A stretch of DNA of 64,000 bases from Alkalimonas delamerensis (GCF_030717955.1 NZ_JAUZVY010000001.1:558001-622000), one strand, 5' to 3'; counted from the stretch's first letter, positions 25,939 through 34,168 are shown. The notes: generated by a model not told the origin, from the letters alone. Numbers and translations are program-made.

Positions 25939-26298
25939 ATGAGCAAAGTAAGCCAAAACATCATCAAGCAGCTTGAAGATGAGCAACTGAAGCAGGACGT
26001 ACCTGCTTTTGCCCCGGGTGATACCGTGGTTGTTCAGGTACGTGTTAAAGAAGGCGAGAAAACCCGTCTTCAGGCCTACGAAGGTGTCGTGATTGCCAAG
26101 CGCAACCGCGGTCTGCACTCTTCTTTCACCGTGCGTAAAGTATCAAACGGTGAAGGGGTTGAGCGTGTGTTCCAAACACACAGCCCGCTGGTAGAAGGCA
26201 TCACCGTTAAGCGTCGCGGTGCGGTACGTCGTGCCAAACTGTACTACTTACGCGATCGTTCAGGTAAATCAGCGCGTATCCGCGAAAAGCTTAACTAA
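25939..26298 (+). CDS. rplS: 50S ribosomal protein L19
   Basis: Large-subunit protein at the interface with the 30S subunit. The 119-residue product matches the family throughout: VPAFAPGDTVVVQVRVKEGEK, RLQAYEGVVIAKRNRGLHSSFTVRK (in part), GVERVFQTHSPLVEGI and KLYYLRDRSGKSARIREKLN. The ATG at 25939 follows AAAGAGAG. It is the last gene of the operon and is closed by a strong terminator. Confidence 0.99.
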   Translation: MSKVSQNIIKQLEDEQLKQDVPAFAPGDTVVVQVRVKEGEKTRLQAYEGVVIAKRNRGLHSSFTVRKVSNGEGVERVFQTHSPLVEGITVKRRGAVRRAKLYYLRDRSGKSARIREKLN

Positions 26299-26314
26299 GC
26301 GCTTTTGCTGCATT

Positions 26315-26347
26315 AAAAAAGGCTGGCCACTGGGCCAGCCTTTTTTT
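26315..26347 (+). terminator. Rho-independent terminator after rplS
   Basis: GGCTGGCC / GGCCAGCC with an ACTG loop, an A-tract before and seven T residues after. The symmetric A/T flanks allow it to act in both directions. It ends the rpsP-rimM-trmD-rplS operon. Confidence 0.92.
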
Positions 26348-26391
26348 ATCGCTGACTTGCAGTTGCTGCTGCGCTCTGGCAGTGTAGCTGT

Positions 26392-26991
26392 ATGCAAGCA
26401 CCGCTTCCTGCCCCACAATTAACCCTGTTGCAAGGCCAGCTGGAAACTCTGTTGTTGCAGCAGTCTGGTGTGCAAACCGAACAAGCTCTGCTGCAGCGGC
26501 TAGGGCTGCAATTGAGCCCCGTTCCGGCCGATGCCAACCATGCACTCTTTCAGCGCCACTTTGTGCTACAGCATTTGCTGTACCGCATTCAGCAGCAATG
26601 GCTGGATGATGAACTGGCCTGGTTGCAGATCGATCTCGCCCGGGTCGAATTGCTGCCTTACCAGGGCCAGCAGTTGTCTGCTGAGGATCAGGGGCGTGCA
26701 CTCTGGTATCTGGACTGGCACAATTTTTACCAGATGGATGCCGCTACCTTGCAACAGCAATTGGATGCGTTTTGGCAACACTATGCCAGCCAAAGCTCTG
26801 CTCCAACTCCTTCATTTAGTCATCAACAGGCCTGCAGCTTACTCGAACTCGACTGGCCTTGCGATCTCACTACCATAAAGCGGCAGTACCGCAGTCTGGC
26901 TTTGCAGCATCACCCGGATAGAGGCGGAGACGCTGACAGCTTCGTCCAGATCCGAATGGCTTATCAGCAACTTAGAGCTGAATTTCTTTAG
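26392..26991 (+). CDS. DnaJ-related protein with C-terminal J domain
   Basis: Probable co-chaperone that stimulates a DnaK-type Hsp70; its client is unknown. The 199-residue product has a Gln/Leu-rich N-terminal region that fits the DNAJ-related family found in Shewanella, Vibrio and relatives (residues 1-145), then a short J domain at the C-terminus (about 145-199) with the essential HPD in RSLALQHHPDRGGDADSF. The order, J domain last, is the reverse of classical DnaJ and typical for this group. ATG at 26392. It lies between the rplS terminator and the aroF promoter and appears to be a single gene. Confidence 0.85.
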   Translation: MQAPLPAPQLTLLQGQLETLLLQQSGVQTEQALLQRLGLQLSPVPADANHALFQRHFVLQHLLYRIQQQWLDDELAWLQIDLARVELLPYQGQQLSAEDQGRALWYLDWHNFYQMDAATLQQQLDAFWQHYASQSSAPTPSFSHQQACSLLELDWPCDLTTIKRQYRSLALQHHPDRGGDADSFVQIRMAYQQLRAEFL

Positions 26992-27086
26992 GCTGGCATC
27001 CGGCTGACTTGCTGTTCATTATTCATTACATTCTGGTGACTGTGCGTTTTTCACTAAAGCGTTTTAAAAATAGGCCTTGCCAAGGG

Positions 27087-27161
27087 TTGAACTCCATGGA
27101 GTATCTGCGTACACTGTATTTTTGTAATTAAAAGAGTACGGTCTGTATTCTTAAGTTTACA
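27087..27161 (+). promoter_or_regulatory. aroF promoter with TyrR-like box
   Basis: TTGAAC (27087-27092) and TACACT (27110-27115) with a 17-base spacer form a good sigma-70 promoter. Downstream, TGTATTCTTAAGTTTACA at 27144-27161 fits the TyrR box (TGTAAA-N6-TTTACA) at all but two positions and keeps the key G and C 14 bases apart. A weaker, imperfect box may start at 27115. TyrR control of aroF-tyrA is established in E. coli; here it is inferred. Confidence 0.65.
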
Positions 27162-27243
27162 GTTGGTGCCGACCTGCTCCGATCAGACAGCAGCGATGAC
27201 AAAGCTGCCTTAAACTTGAAGCTGCCTAAAGAGGAACCTTACC

Positions 27244-28305
27244 ATGACCACCCGTGTAGATGACCTGCGCATCAGCTCTGAGCGCCTGTTAAGCCCACCC
27301 AATGTATTAAAGCAGGCTTTGCCATTGTCGGAGCAGGGCGCCTTATTTGTGCAGCAAGCCCGCCAAACCATTGCCGACATTATTCATGGCCGGGATCCGC
27401 GTCTTTTGGTGGTGACCGGGCCTTGCTCCATTCATGATCCTGTGTCGGCACTGGAGTACGCAGAGCGCTTAAAAGAGCTGCAGCAACGCTACAGCGATAG
27501 CCTCTACATTGTGATGCGGGTTTACTTTGAAAAGCCACGCACTACGGTGGGTTGGAAAGGCTTTATCAATGATCCGCATTTGAACGATTCGTTTGATCTG
27601 GAGACTGGCCTGACCTGGGGCCGCGAGCTGCTGCTCAAACTGGTGGAAATGGAACTGCCCACCGCAACCGAAGCGCTGGATCCTATTAGCCCGCAGTACT
27701 TGTCCGATTTAATCAGTTGGGCGGCGATAGGGGCCCGCACTGTGGAGTCGCAAACCCACCGCGAAATGGCCAGTGGTTTGTCGATGCCGGTCGGCTTTAA
27801 AAATGGCACCGATGGCAACCTGAGCATTGCTTTGAATGCCCTGCAGTCGGCCGCCAGCCCGCATCGCTTTATTGGTTTGAGTCAGCGAGGCGAGGTCGCT
27901 TTGGTCGAAACCAAGGGCAACCCGGATGGCCATATTATTCTGCGGGGTGGCAAGCAGCCAAATTACGATGAAAAAAGCATCGGCGAAGCCGTCGCTGCCC
28001 TGGACAAACTGGCGCTGGCCACTGCGGTAGTGGTGGATTGCAGCCATGGCAACTCCAACAAAGATCACAATCGCCAGCCAGAGGTGGCCACTGCGGTGAT
28101 AGCGCAGCGCCAGGCTGGCAACAAAGCCATTATCGGCATTATGCTGGAGAGTCATTTGCATGCGGGGCGGCAGGACATTGTCAATGGCAAAGCACCTTTG
28201 TATGGCGTCTCGGTGACCGATGCCTGCATCGACTGGGACACCACGGCAAAGCTGCTGGCTGAATGCCATCAGCGGATGCAGCAAAGCTTGGTCGCTGCTG
28301 CATGA
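27244..28305 (+). CDS. aroF: 3-deoxy-7-phosphoheptulonate synthase (class I DAHP synthase)
   Basis: Joins phosphoenolpyruvate and erythrose 4-phosphate in the first step of the shikimate pathway; cytoplasmic. The 353-residue product is a type I-alpha enzyme with RLLVVTGPCSIHDPVSALEY, YFEKPRTTVGWKGFINDP, GARTVESQTHREMASGLSMP, VDCSHGNSNKDH and GIMLESHLHAG. The symbol follows its position: it overlaps tyrA by four bases (ATGA), the aroF-tyrA arrangement of the tyrosine-sensitive isozyme in E. coli, and a TyrR-like box lies upstream. Feedback specificity is not proven from sequence alone. ATG at 27244 follows AGAGGAAC. Confidence 0.93.
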   Translation: MTTRVDDLRISSERLLSPPNVLKQALPLSEQGALFVQQARQTIADIIHGRDPRLLVVTGPCSIHDPVSALEYAERLKELQQRYSDSLYIVMRVYFEKPRTTVGWKGFINDPHLNDSFDLETGLTWGRELLLKLVEMELPTATEALDPISPQYLSDLISWAAIGARTVESQTHREMASGLSMPVGFKNGTDGNLSIALNALQSAASPHRFIGLSQRGEVALVETKGNPDGHIILRGGKQPNYDEKSIGEAVAALDKLALATAVVVDCSHGNSNKDHNRQPEVATAVIAQRQAGNKAIIGIMLESHLHAGRQDIVNGKAPLYGVSVTDACIDWDTTAKLLAECHQRMQQSLVAAA

Positions 28306-29435
28306 GTAGTTCGCCAGAGCAACAGGCGCTGGCGCCACTTCGGGCACAAATCGATGCGCTGGATGCCGAGTTGGTGCAGCTGCTGGCCAAGCGAGCCGAA
28401 GTAACCGCCGAAGTTGGTCGGGTCAAGCAGCAGTTTGGTTTGCCGGTCTACATGCCAGCACGAGAACAAGCGTTATTGCAAGCCAGGCGCGAGCAAGCCA
28501 CCCAGCATGGTTTATCGCCAGAATTGATCGAAGATGTACTACGCCGGGTGATGCGCGAGTCTTACCAGACCCAAGAGCACAGCTTTGTGTGCTGCCGACC
28601 AGCCGGTGGCAAGGTGGTGGTGGTCGGTGGTGCCGGCGCACTTGGCAGCCGTTTTGTCAGCCTGTTTCAACGCTCCGGCTATCAGGTGCAGGTGCTGGAA
28701 GCCGATGATTGGCCCAACGCCAGCGCATTATGCCAGGAGGCGGCATTGGTTTTGATGGCGACTCCAATCACCTTAACCTGCCAGCTGATTGCCCAATTGC
28801 CTGAGTTGCCAGAAGATTGCGTGTTGGCTGATATCACCAGCATCAAACAGCAGCCGTTGGCTTGCATGCTGGCCAAGCATCGTGGTCCGGTGCTGGGTTT
28901 GCACCCGATGTTTGGCCCCGATGTCAGCAATTTGGTGAAACAGGTCATAGTGGTGTGTGATGGCCGTTTTGCCGAACAAAGCGATTGGCTGCGTCAGCAG
29001 TTGGTGGTTTGGGGGGCCGAGCTGGTCGAGCAAAGTGCGGTGGTGCATGATGAGCGAATGCAACTGATCCAGGGCATGCGGCACTTCACCTCCTTGGTGT
29101 ATGGGGTGCATCTGGCCGAAGAAAATGCCAACTTGCCCGAGCTGTTGGCGCTCAGTTCACCGATTTACCGGCTGGAGCTGGCGATGATCGGTCGCTTGTT
29201 CGCGCAAAATGCCGAGCTATACGCCGACATTATGCTGTCTTCGGCCCAAACCTCGGCACTGCTGGAGCGCTATCTGCAGCGCTTTCAGCAAGTCTTGTCC
29301 TTGGTGCAACAGTCCGACAAAGCGGCCCTGATGACTGAGTTCAATAAGGGCAAAGCCTATTTTGGTGAGCTGGCCGGGCAGTTTCTTGATGAAAGCCGTC
29401 AGCTGCTGCAAAAGGCCACCGATGGCAGAAGCTAA
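28302..29435 (+). CDS. tyrA: Bifunctional chorismate mutase / prephenate dehydrogenase (T-protein)
   Basis: Converts chorismate to prephenate and then to 4-hydroxyphenylpyruvate with NAD, the tyrosine branch. The 377-residue product has an AroQ-type chorismate mutase domain (residues 1-95, PLRAQIDALDAELVQLLAKRA in part, then VYMPAREQALLQARR), followed by the dehydrogenase with nucleotide-binding VVVVGGAGALGSRFVSLF, GLHPMFGPDV and HDERMQLIQGMRHF. The ATG at 28302 overlaps the aroF stop; the frame extends 13 codons upstream inside aroF, which is not a plausible start. Its stop overlaps that of the convergent LOG-family gene by a few bases inside a palindrome. Confidence 0.97.
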   Translation: MSSSPEQQALAPLRAQIDALDAELVQLLAKRAEVTAEVGRVKQQFGLPVYMPAREQALLQARREQATQHGLSPELIEDVLRRVMRESYQTQEHSFVCCRPAGGKVVVVGGAGALGSRFVSLFQRSGYQVQVLEADDWPNASALCQEAALVLMATPITLTCQLIAQLPELPEDCVLADITSIKQQPLACMLAKHRGPVLGLHPMFGPDVSNLVKQVIVVCDGRFAEQSDWLRQQLVVWGAELVEQSAVVHDERMQLIQGMRHFTSLVYGVHLAEENANLPELLALSSPIYRLELAMIGRLFAQNAELYADIMLSSAQTSALLERYLQRFQQVLSLVQQSDKAALMTEFNKGKAYFGELAGQFLDESRQLLQKATDGRS

Positions 29436-29443
29436 GCTTCTGC
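29425..29443. repeat. Palindrome at the overlapping stops of tyrA and the LOG gene
   Basis: GCAGAAGCT and AGCTTCTGC form a 9-bp inverted repeat around a single A; both convergent genes end inside it. There is no T-tract on either strand, so it may be a weak bidirectional terminator or coincidence. Confidence 0.45.
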
Positions 29444-30316
29444 CAATTGGTAGGCTGTGCGGATCGCTTGCCAGGCCTGTTCGGGCGTATCGACAAATTG
29501 AATTAAATCCAAGTCCTCTGCACTGATCACGCCGCTTTCAACCAGCAAATCAAAGTTGATTAAACGCCGCCAAAACGTCTCATCGTACAAAATCACCGGT
29601 ACCGCTTCGGCCTTTTTGGTCTGCAGCAAAGTCAGGGTTTCGAAAAGCTCATCCAAAGTGCCAAAGCCACCCGGGAAAGCAACCAATGCGCGGGCCCGCT
29701 GTAAAAAATGCATTTTACGAATGGCAAAATAGTGAAATTGAAAGCAAAACTCCGGTGTAATGTAAGGGTTGGGGTTTTGCTCTTTAGGCAGCACGATGTT
29801 GAGGCCAATACTGGGGCTGCCGGCTTCCATTGCCCCCCGGTTGGCTGCTTCCATAATGCCAGGACCGCCACCGCTGATGATGGTCAGCTTTTCCTCCGGG
29901 TGCTGCTGGCCATGCTCGGCTACCAGATAGGCAAAATCCCGTGAGGCCTGATAGTAACGACTGTTATGCAGATCGCGCAGTGCTTGCTGCCGTTGCTGCT
30001 GCCGTGCTTTGTTGTCCGGTTCAGCAGCCAAAGCGGTTTCGGCCTGCTCCAGCGCAGCTTTTGCTTCGCCAGGTGCTAAAAACCGGGCACTGCCAAACAC
30101 CACAAGGGTGGCATCAATGCCATGTTGCTCCATCACCAACTGCGGTTTCAAATACTCCAGTTGCAGCCGAACATGCCGCAATTCATCCTGCAGTAAAAAG
30201 TCATGATCAGCAAAGGCCAGGCGATAGGAGGCGTGGTCTTGCAATTGATTGATGGCATCGACGGAGTCCTGGGCACTGTTGAAGTGGCGTTTGTGCAAAG
30301 CATTGGGCGTTGACAT
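29432..30316 (-). CDS. LOG family (TIGR00730-type) protein, predicted nucleotide 5'-monophosphate hydrolase
   Basis: Rossmann-fold protein of the LONELY GUY / lysine decarboxylase-like family; relatives are cytokinin riboside 5'-monophosphate phosphoribohydrolases or nucleotide hydrolases such as PpnN. The 294-residue product has the two family motifs IISGGGPGIMEAANRGA and AFPGGFGTLDELFE, and a longer N-terminus (residues 1-75) than short LOG proteins. No lysine decarboxylase activity is expected despite old names. The stop overlaps tyrA on the other strand. ATG at 30316; the 147-base gap to the next gene is a divergent promoter region. Confidence 0.88.
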   Translation of the reverse strand: MSTPNALHKRHFNSAQDSVDAINQLQDHASYRLAFADHDFLLQDELRHVRLQLEYLKPQLVMEQHGIDATLVVFGSARFLAPGEAKAALEQAETALAAEPDNKARQQQRQQALRDLHNSRYYQASRDFAYLVAEHGQQHPEEKLTIISGGGPGIMEAANRGAMEAGSPSIGLNIVLPKEQNPNPYITPEFCFQFHYFAIRKMHFLQRARALVAFPGGFGTLDELFETLTLLQTKKAEAVPVILYDETFWRRLINFDLLVESGVISAEDLDLIQFVDTPEQAWQAIRTAYQLAEA

Positions 30317-30406
30317 AAGAACCTCTGTAAATGGTTGTTTTCTAAGCAGCTGATTGGACGAAAAATGCAGCCCGCTTTGATTTAAACTAAGATTACAGAG
30401 TATCCA

Positions 30407-30419
30407 ATTGTGTCACAAT
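30407..30419. promoter_or_regulatory. Palindrome in the divergent region upstream of the Na/Pi cotransporter
   Basis: ATTGTG-T-CACAAT is a perfect 6+1+6 inverted repeat 45 bases before the transporter ATG. TTGATT at 30377 and TATCCA at 30401 could be the promoter, which would place the palindrome at the start point. An operator is plausible; the regulator is unknown. Confidence 0.35.
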
Positions 30420-30463
30420 AACTTCTCATCAACCAAGCAGACAAAAGGAAAACGACAGGGATC

Positions 30464-32068
30464 ATGATCAATGACGGACTGATGGCATTGGGGGCACTGG
30501 GTTTGATCCTGCTTGGTATGGAGTGGATGACGCTTGGTCTGAAAAAAGCGGCTGGCAATAATCTGGTCACCGGTTTGCAGCGTTGGACAGGCAGGCCGTT
30601 GCAAGGACTGGCGATAGGCACCTTTGCTACCGTTGCAGTGCAGTCCTCGACAGCAGTGACCGTGACCACCATAGGTTTTGTCAATGCCAACCTGGTGTCG
30701 CTACGCAATGCCGCTTACGTGATTTATGGCAGCAATGTGGGGACTTCCTTTACCGGTTGGTTTGTCGCCCTGGTTGGCTTGCAGTTTAAAATCGATGCGC
30801 TGGCGCTGCCCTTGATTGGTGTCGGTATTCTGCTGAAGTCCTTTGTCAAATCCCGGGTCTGGCAAGGCAGTGGCCAGGGAGTGGCTGGTTTTGGCTTGAT
30901 GTTTTTAGGCATCGGTTTGCTAAAGACAAGCTTTGATGCTGCTTTCGTGAATTTAGAGTTTGGCTGGCTGGTAGAAATGGGCATCTGGGGGCTGCTGCTG
31001 GCGGTGCTGATTGGCGCTTTACTCACCACCGTGATGCAGGCTTCTGCAGCCGTGATCGCTTTGGTGATCACGGCGGTTGCCAGTGGCGTGGTGCCATTAA
31101 GCCTGGGTGCAGCTTTTGTCATCGGTTCTAACCTGGGCACTACCTCCACCGCGATTTTATCTGCTCTGGCTGCGACCGCTAAAGCCAAGCGGCTGGCGAT
31201 GCTGCATCTTATTTTTAATGTGATCACTGCCATTGTCGCGCTGCTGTTGCTACAGCCTTTGCTGTGGTTGCTGCTTTGGTTGCAGTATCAATTGTTTGAT
31301 GTGCACCATGCTGCTTTTAGCCTGGCTTTGTTCCATACCTTGTTTAATCTGCTTGGTGTCTTGCTGATGTGGCCCATCAGTGATCGCTTGGTGTTGTGGT
31401 TAAATGGCCGTTTTCGCCGTCAGCCAAGCGATCGGTTGCGGATGCTGGATCAATCCAGCCTGGCGATACCGGCACTGGCCCTGAAAACCCTGACCATGGA
31501 GCAGCAACATCAAGTACAGCAGCTGTGTCGGCTGGCGGCCAATCTGGCCCAGAAGCCGCTGGATAGAAGCGTATTGGATGAGCTGCGCCAGTTGCAGCGG
31601 GATATTGCCAGCTTTACCAACCAGTTGGGGCAACAACCCTTGCAGTCTGCTGAAGCCCAGTTGTTAAACCGACTGGCCAAAAGCCAGTTGCGTTTTGAGT
31701 TGTTGCTGCAAATGCTGCCGCAACTGGAACACCGGTTTGAAAACCAGCGGCCAGCAGTCCAGGTGCAGGCGGAGTTTTGGCGGGCCTTGGCGGCGCTGGA
31801 TTTGCCAGCCGCATCCGGTCAGATCTCGGCGTTGTACCGGGATATCAGTCGCAAACGCGTCGAGCAAAAACAACAGCTGTTAACACCGGAGCAGTTAAGC
31901 AGCCATCTGCACAGTGGCCAGGGCGGCGAGCTGCTGCTGCGTCTGGCAGAGCTGCGTCGCTTTGACCATCATCTAACCAAATGCATGCTGAGTATTGCTC
32001 AGCTGCAAAACGCCTATGAGCAGCAGGAGCTGTTGCCAACCGAAACAGGAGAACTTCATGCCCATTAA
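30464..32068 (+). CDS. Na/Pi cotransporter family protein with PhoU-like domain
   Basis: Predicted sodium-dependent phosphate transporter of the inner membrane (PF02690 type, NptA-like). The 534-residue product has two inverted half-repeats, each with the QSS-type signature (AVQSSTAVTVTTIGFVNA at about residue 63, and VMQASAAVIALVITAVASG at about 192), about nine helices over residues 1-310, then a soluble helical PhoU-like domain (about 330-530) seen in bacterial members. ATG at 30464 follows ACAGGG. The MBL gene begins 11 bases before this stop, so the two are probably co-transcribed. Transport direction cannot be read from sequence. Confidence 0.9.
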   Translation: MINDGLMALGALGLILLGMEWMTLGLKKAAGNNLVTGLQRWTGRPLQGLAIGTFATVAVQSSTAVTVTTIGFVNANLVSLRNAAYVIYGSNVGTSFTGWFVALVGLQFKIDALALPLIGVGILLKSFVKSRVWQGSGQGVAGFGLMFLGIGLLKTSFDAAFVNLEFGWLVEMGIWGLLLAVLIGALLTTVMQASAAVIALVITAVASGVVPLSLGAAFVIGSNLGTTSTAILSALAATAKAKRLAMLHLIFNVITAIVALLLLQPLLWLLLWLQYQLFDVHHAAFSLALFHTLFNLLGVLLMWPISDRLVLWLNGRFRRQPSDRLRMLDQSSLAIPALALKTLTMEQQHQVQQLCRLAANLAQKPLDRSVLDELRQLQRDIASFTNQLGQQPLQSAEAQLLNRLAKSQLRFELLLQMLPQLEHRFENQRPAVQVQAEFWRALAALDLPAASGQISALYRDISRKRVEQKQQLLTPEQLSSHLHSGQGGELLLRLAELRRFDHHLTKCMLSIAQLQNAYEQQELLPTETGELHAH

Positions 32069-33464
32069 TGCGCAATTAACCTTTATCGGCGGAGCCGGTC
32101 AGGTGACAGGGTCTTGCTATTTAGTCGAACTAAATAACAAAAAAGTGCTGCTGGATTGCGGCATGGTGCAAGGCAGCGATCAAATTCGCGAATGGCATAA
32201 GTTCCGGTTTCAATTTAAGCCAAAAGACATAGATGCGGTGATCCTGTCCCATGCCCACATTGATCACAGCGGTTTGTTGCCCCTGCTGGTGGCCAAAGGC
32301 TTTCATGGCAAAATTTACTGCACCAAAGGGACCGCCGAGCTGTTGCCGGTACTGTTGAAAGACTCGGTGCATCTGTATTTAAAAGATCTGGAGTGGAAAA
32401 ACCGCCGGGCAGCCCGGGCTGGGAAAAAAGAGCTGCCAGCAGTGATGCAGCTTTCCGATGCCGAACGGGTCATCGAGCTGTGTGAGCCGCTGCCTTACAA
32501 CAAGCGCACGGTGCCGATGCCCGGGATGGAGCTGGAGTTTAACGATGCCGGCCATATCCTGGGCTCGGCCATTGTACAGCTCTGGCTAAAAGGCAAGCAG
32601 GGCATGCGCCATCTGGTGTTTTCCGGTGATTTGGGCAACCCGGCAACGGTGCTGATGAATGATCCGGCTGAAATAGCTCATGCCGATCTGGTGCTGATGG
32701 AAAGCACCTATGGCGATCGCAATCATCAGGATGTCGAGCACACGGTGGCGGAGTTTGCTGCAGCGCTGGAAGACGCCTACCAGGCTGGCGGCAATGTGTA
32801 CATTCCGGCTTTTGCGCTGGGGCGCTCGCAGGAGATCCTGTATTACCTCGGTGTCTTGTACCATCAGGGTAAGTTAAAGCAAAAGGTGGTGTTTCTGGAC
32901 AGCCCGATGGCGATTAGCATTACCGAGATCTACGATCGCTTCTTTCACAGCATGGACCCGGACGATACCCGTTTGTTGAAGCAACAAAACGTGCGCGATT
33001 TGGCATCTTTTTTGCCGATTTTAAAGCTGTCGGAAACGGTGGAAGATTCCATGGCCATTAATCGCTTTAAGCAGGGGGCCATCATCATCGCAGGCAGCGG
33101 CATGTGCAATGGCGGCCGTATAGTGCATCACTTCAAACACAACTTGTGGAAAAACTCCAACCACCTTATTTTTGTTGGCTTCCAGGCGCAGGGCACTTTG
33201 GGGCGTCGGCTGGTGGATGGCGAGCAGCGCATCAAACTCTTTGGTCAGGACATTGTGGTGAAAGCAAAAGTACACACCATAGGTGGCTTTTCAGCCCATG
33301 CCGGTCAGAGTGAGTTGTTGCAGTGGGCCGGGGCTATTGGTGGTCAACCCCAGTTTTGGTTGGTGCATGGCGAGCCCAAAGCGCAGCAGGCGTTACAACA
33401 AGCGATGCAACAACAGGGCATGGCGGTTGAGATTGCTGAACAGGGCCAGCAAATCAGTCTGTGA
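32058..33464 (+). CDS. MBL-fold / beta-CASP metallohydrolase with RMMBL domain
   Basis: Zinc-dependent hydrolase resembling CPSF73/YSH1-type RNA nucleases; bacterial members are predicted RNases but mostly untested. The 468-residue product has an MBL core with HAHIDHSGLLP (HxHxDH), ESTYGDRNH (motif 3 region), the beta-CASP insert (ALEDAYQAGGNVYIPAFALGR in part, and IIIAGSGMCNGGRIVHH), and the RMMBL tail with VHTIGGFSAHAGQSELLQW and FWLVHGEPKA. The frame extends 21 codons upstream, but the ATG at 32058 has AACAGGAG in the right place and matches the family start. It overlaps the transporter gene by 11 bases. Confidence 0.93.
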   Translation: MPINAQLTFIGGAGQVTGSCYLVELNNKKVLLDCGMVQGSDQIREWHKFRFQFKPKDIDAVILSHAHIDHSGLLPLLVAKGFHGKIYCTKGTAELLPVLLKDSVHLYLKDLEWKNRRAARAGKKELPAVMQLSDAERVIELCEPLPYNKRTVPMPGMELEFNDAGHILGSAIVQLWLKGKQGMRHLVFSGDLGNPATVLMNDPAEIAHADLVLMESTYGDRNHQDVEHTVAEFAAALEDAYQAGGNVYIPAFALGRSQEILYYLGVLYHQGKLKQKVVFLDSPMAISITEIYDRFFHSMDPDDTRLLKQQNVRDLASFLPILKLSETVEDSMAINRFKQGAIIIAGSGMCNGGRIVHHFKHNLWKNSNHLIFVGFQAQGTLGRRLVDGEQRIKLFGQDIVVKAKVHTIGGFSAHAGQSELLQWAGAIGGQPQFWLVHGEPKAQQALQQAMQQQGMAVEIAEQGQQISL

Positions 33465-33509
33465 TTCGATGGCTGTACCGCTTTTATCGATGAAATTTTT
33501 ATGACGCTA

Positions 33510-33538
33510 TTGCCAAGGGCGTTTGAATTGGTTATTCT
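33510..33538 (+). promoter_or_regulatory. Predicted promoter of the riboswitch-controlled DUF3718 gene
   Basis: TTGCCA (33510-33515) and TATTCT (33533-33538) are spaced by 17 bases. The expected start point near 33545 lies just before the riboswitch aptamer, giving a leader of about 215 bases. Confidence 0.6.
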
Positions 33539-33549
33539 GTGCGCACTTC

Positions 33550-33633
33550 GAAAGGCAAGACATCCGAAAGGATGATCACGCAAAGCTTCAGGTCTAACGG
33601 AAACCCTGTTTCCCATGATAGCTGGGCTGCCAT
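33550..33633 (+). ncRNA. Cyclic-di-GMP-I riboswitch (GEMM-I aptamer)
   Basis: Senses the second messenger c-di-GMP and controls the gene behind it. The conserved GEMM-I parts are present in order: GGCAA (33554), hairpin CATCC-GAAA-GGATG with a GAAA tetraloop (33561-33574), ACGCAAAGC (33578-33586), GGTCTAA (33591), a variable hairpin GGAAAC-CCT-GTTTCC (33599-33613), then TAGC (33619) and GGGCTGCC (33624-33631) closing with GGCA. Downstream, CATTAAG (33631-33637) can pair with CTTAATG (33650-33656), starting inside the closing helix. No T-tract terminator is visible before the ATG at 33761, so translational control is more likely than attenuation; whether it turns the gene on or off is not clear. 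Confidence 0.85.
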
Positions 33634-33760
33634 TAAGCGTCGTCCTGACCTTAATGTGAACTGCACTCTGCAGTGTCTGACTGACCTTTCGCAAGCACAA
33701 GCTAATCGCCATTCACAGATGAATGGGTTCTGACTAATTATTGTACCATGGAGCCAGAAA

Positions 33761-34132
33761 ATGAAATTGAAATTTGTAGCTTTAGCGTCTGTTCTTGCAG
33801 CCACCGCGATGTTCAGCTCACAGGCTCAGGCCGATCAGCAACTTGCTGTTTCGATTTGCTCTTTTGTGGCTGCCGATAGCCGTAACGACTTGCGCAAAAC
33901 TCTGAGTGACCATCGCCTGCGTTTACGCAATGTCTACGATGGCATCGTTTGCGATGGTTTGCCGCTGGTACGCCATGCCATTCGTCACAACGCCAACGAT
34001 ACTGCCGACTTCATCATCCGTCAGCTGCCAGGCAGCCAGGTTGCGGCTTCTGGTGATATTGAATGGGCTGAGAGCAATGGCTTTGGTAGCTCTCCGGTGA
34101 TTGAGTCCATCCGCTCTCGCGCCAACAGCTAA
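33761..34132 (+). CDS. Secreted DUF3718 family protein
   Basis: Function unknown. The 123-residue product has a Sec signal peptide (MKLKFVALASVLAATAMFSSQAQA in part, cleavage after AQA) and a mature part of about 98 residues with two Cys (VSICSFVAADS and DGIVCDGLPLVRHA) that may form a disulfide, matching DUF3718, a family common in Shewanella, Rheinheimera and relatives. GGAG at 33750 gives a proper ribosome binding site. The c-di-GMP riboswitch upstream suggests a role in the surface-attached or motile life style. A terminator follows; it is a single-gene unit. Confidence 0.85.
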   Translation: MKLKFVALASVLAATAMFSSQAQADQQLAVSICSFVAADSRNDLRKTLSDHRLRLRNVYDGIVCDGLPLVRHAIRHNANDTADFIIRQLPGSQVAASGDIEWAESNGFGSSPVIESIRSRANS

Positions 34133-34168
34133 AAATGCTGTACTGATTTTACCCTCCCTGTTATTTAG

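Noticed and set aside
33539..33733. 64-codon frame across the region upstream of DUF3718
   Set aside because: The region is explained by the c-di-GMP riboswitch; no ribosome binding site or homology is seen.
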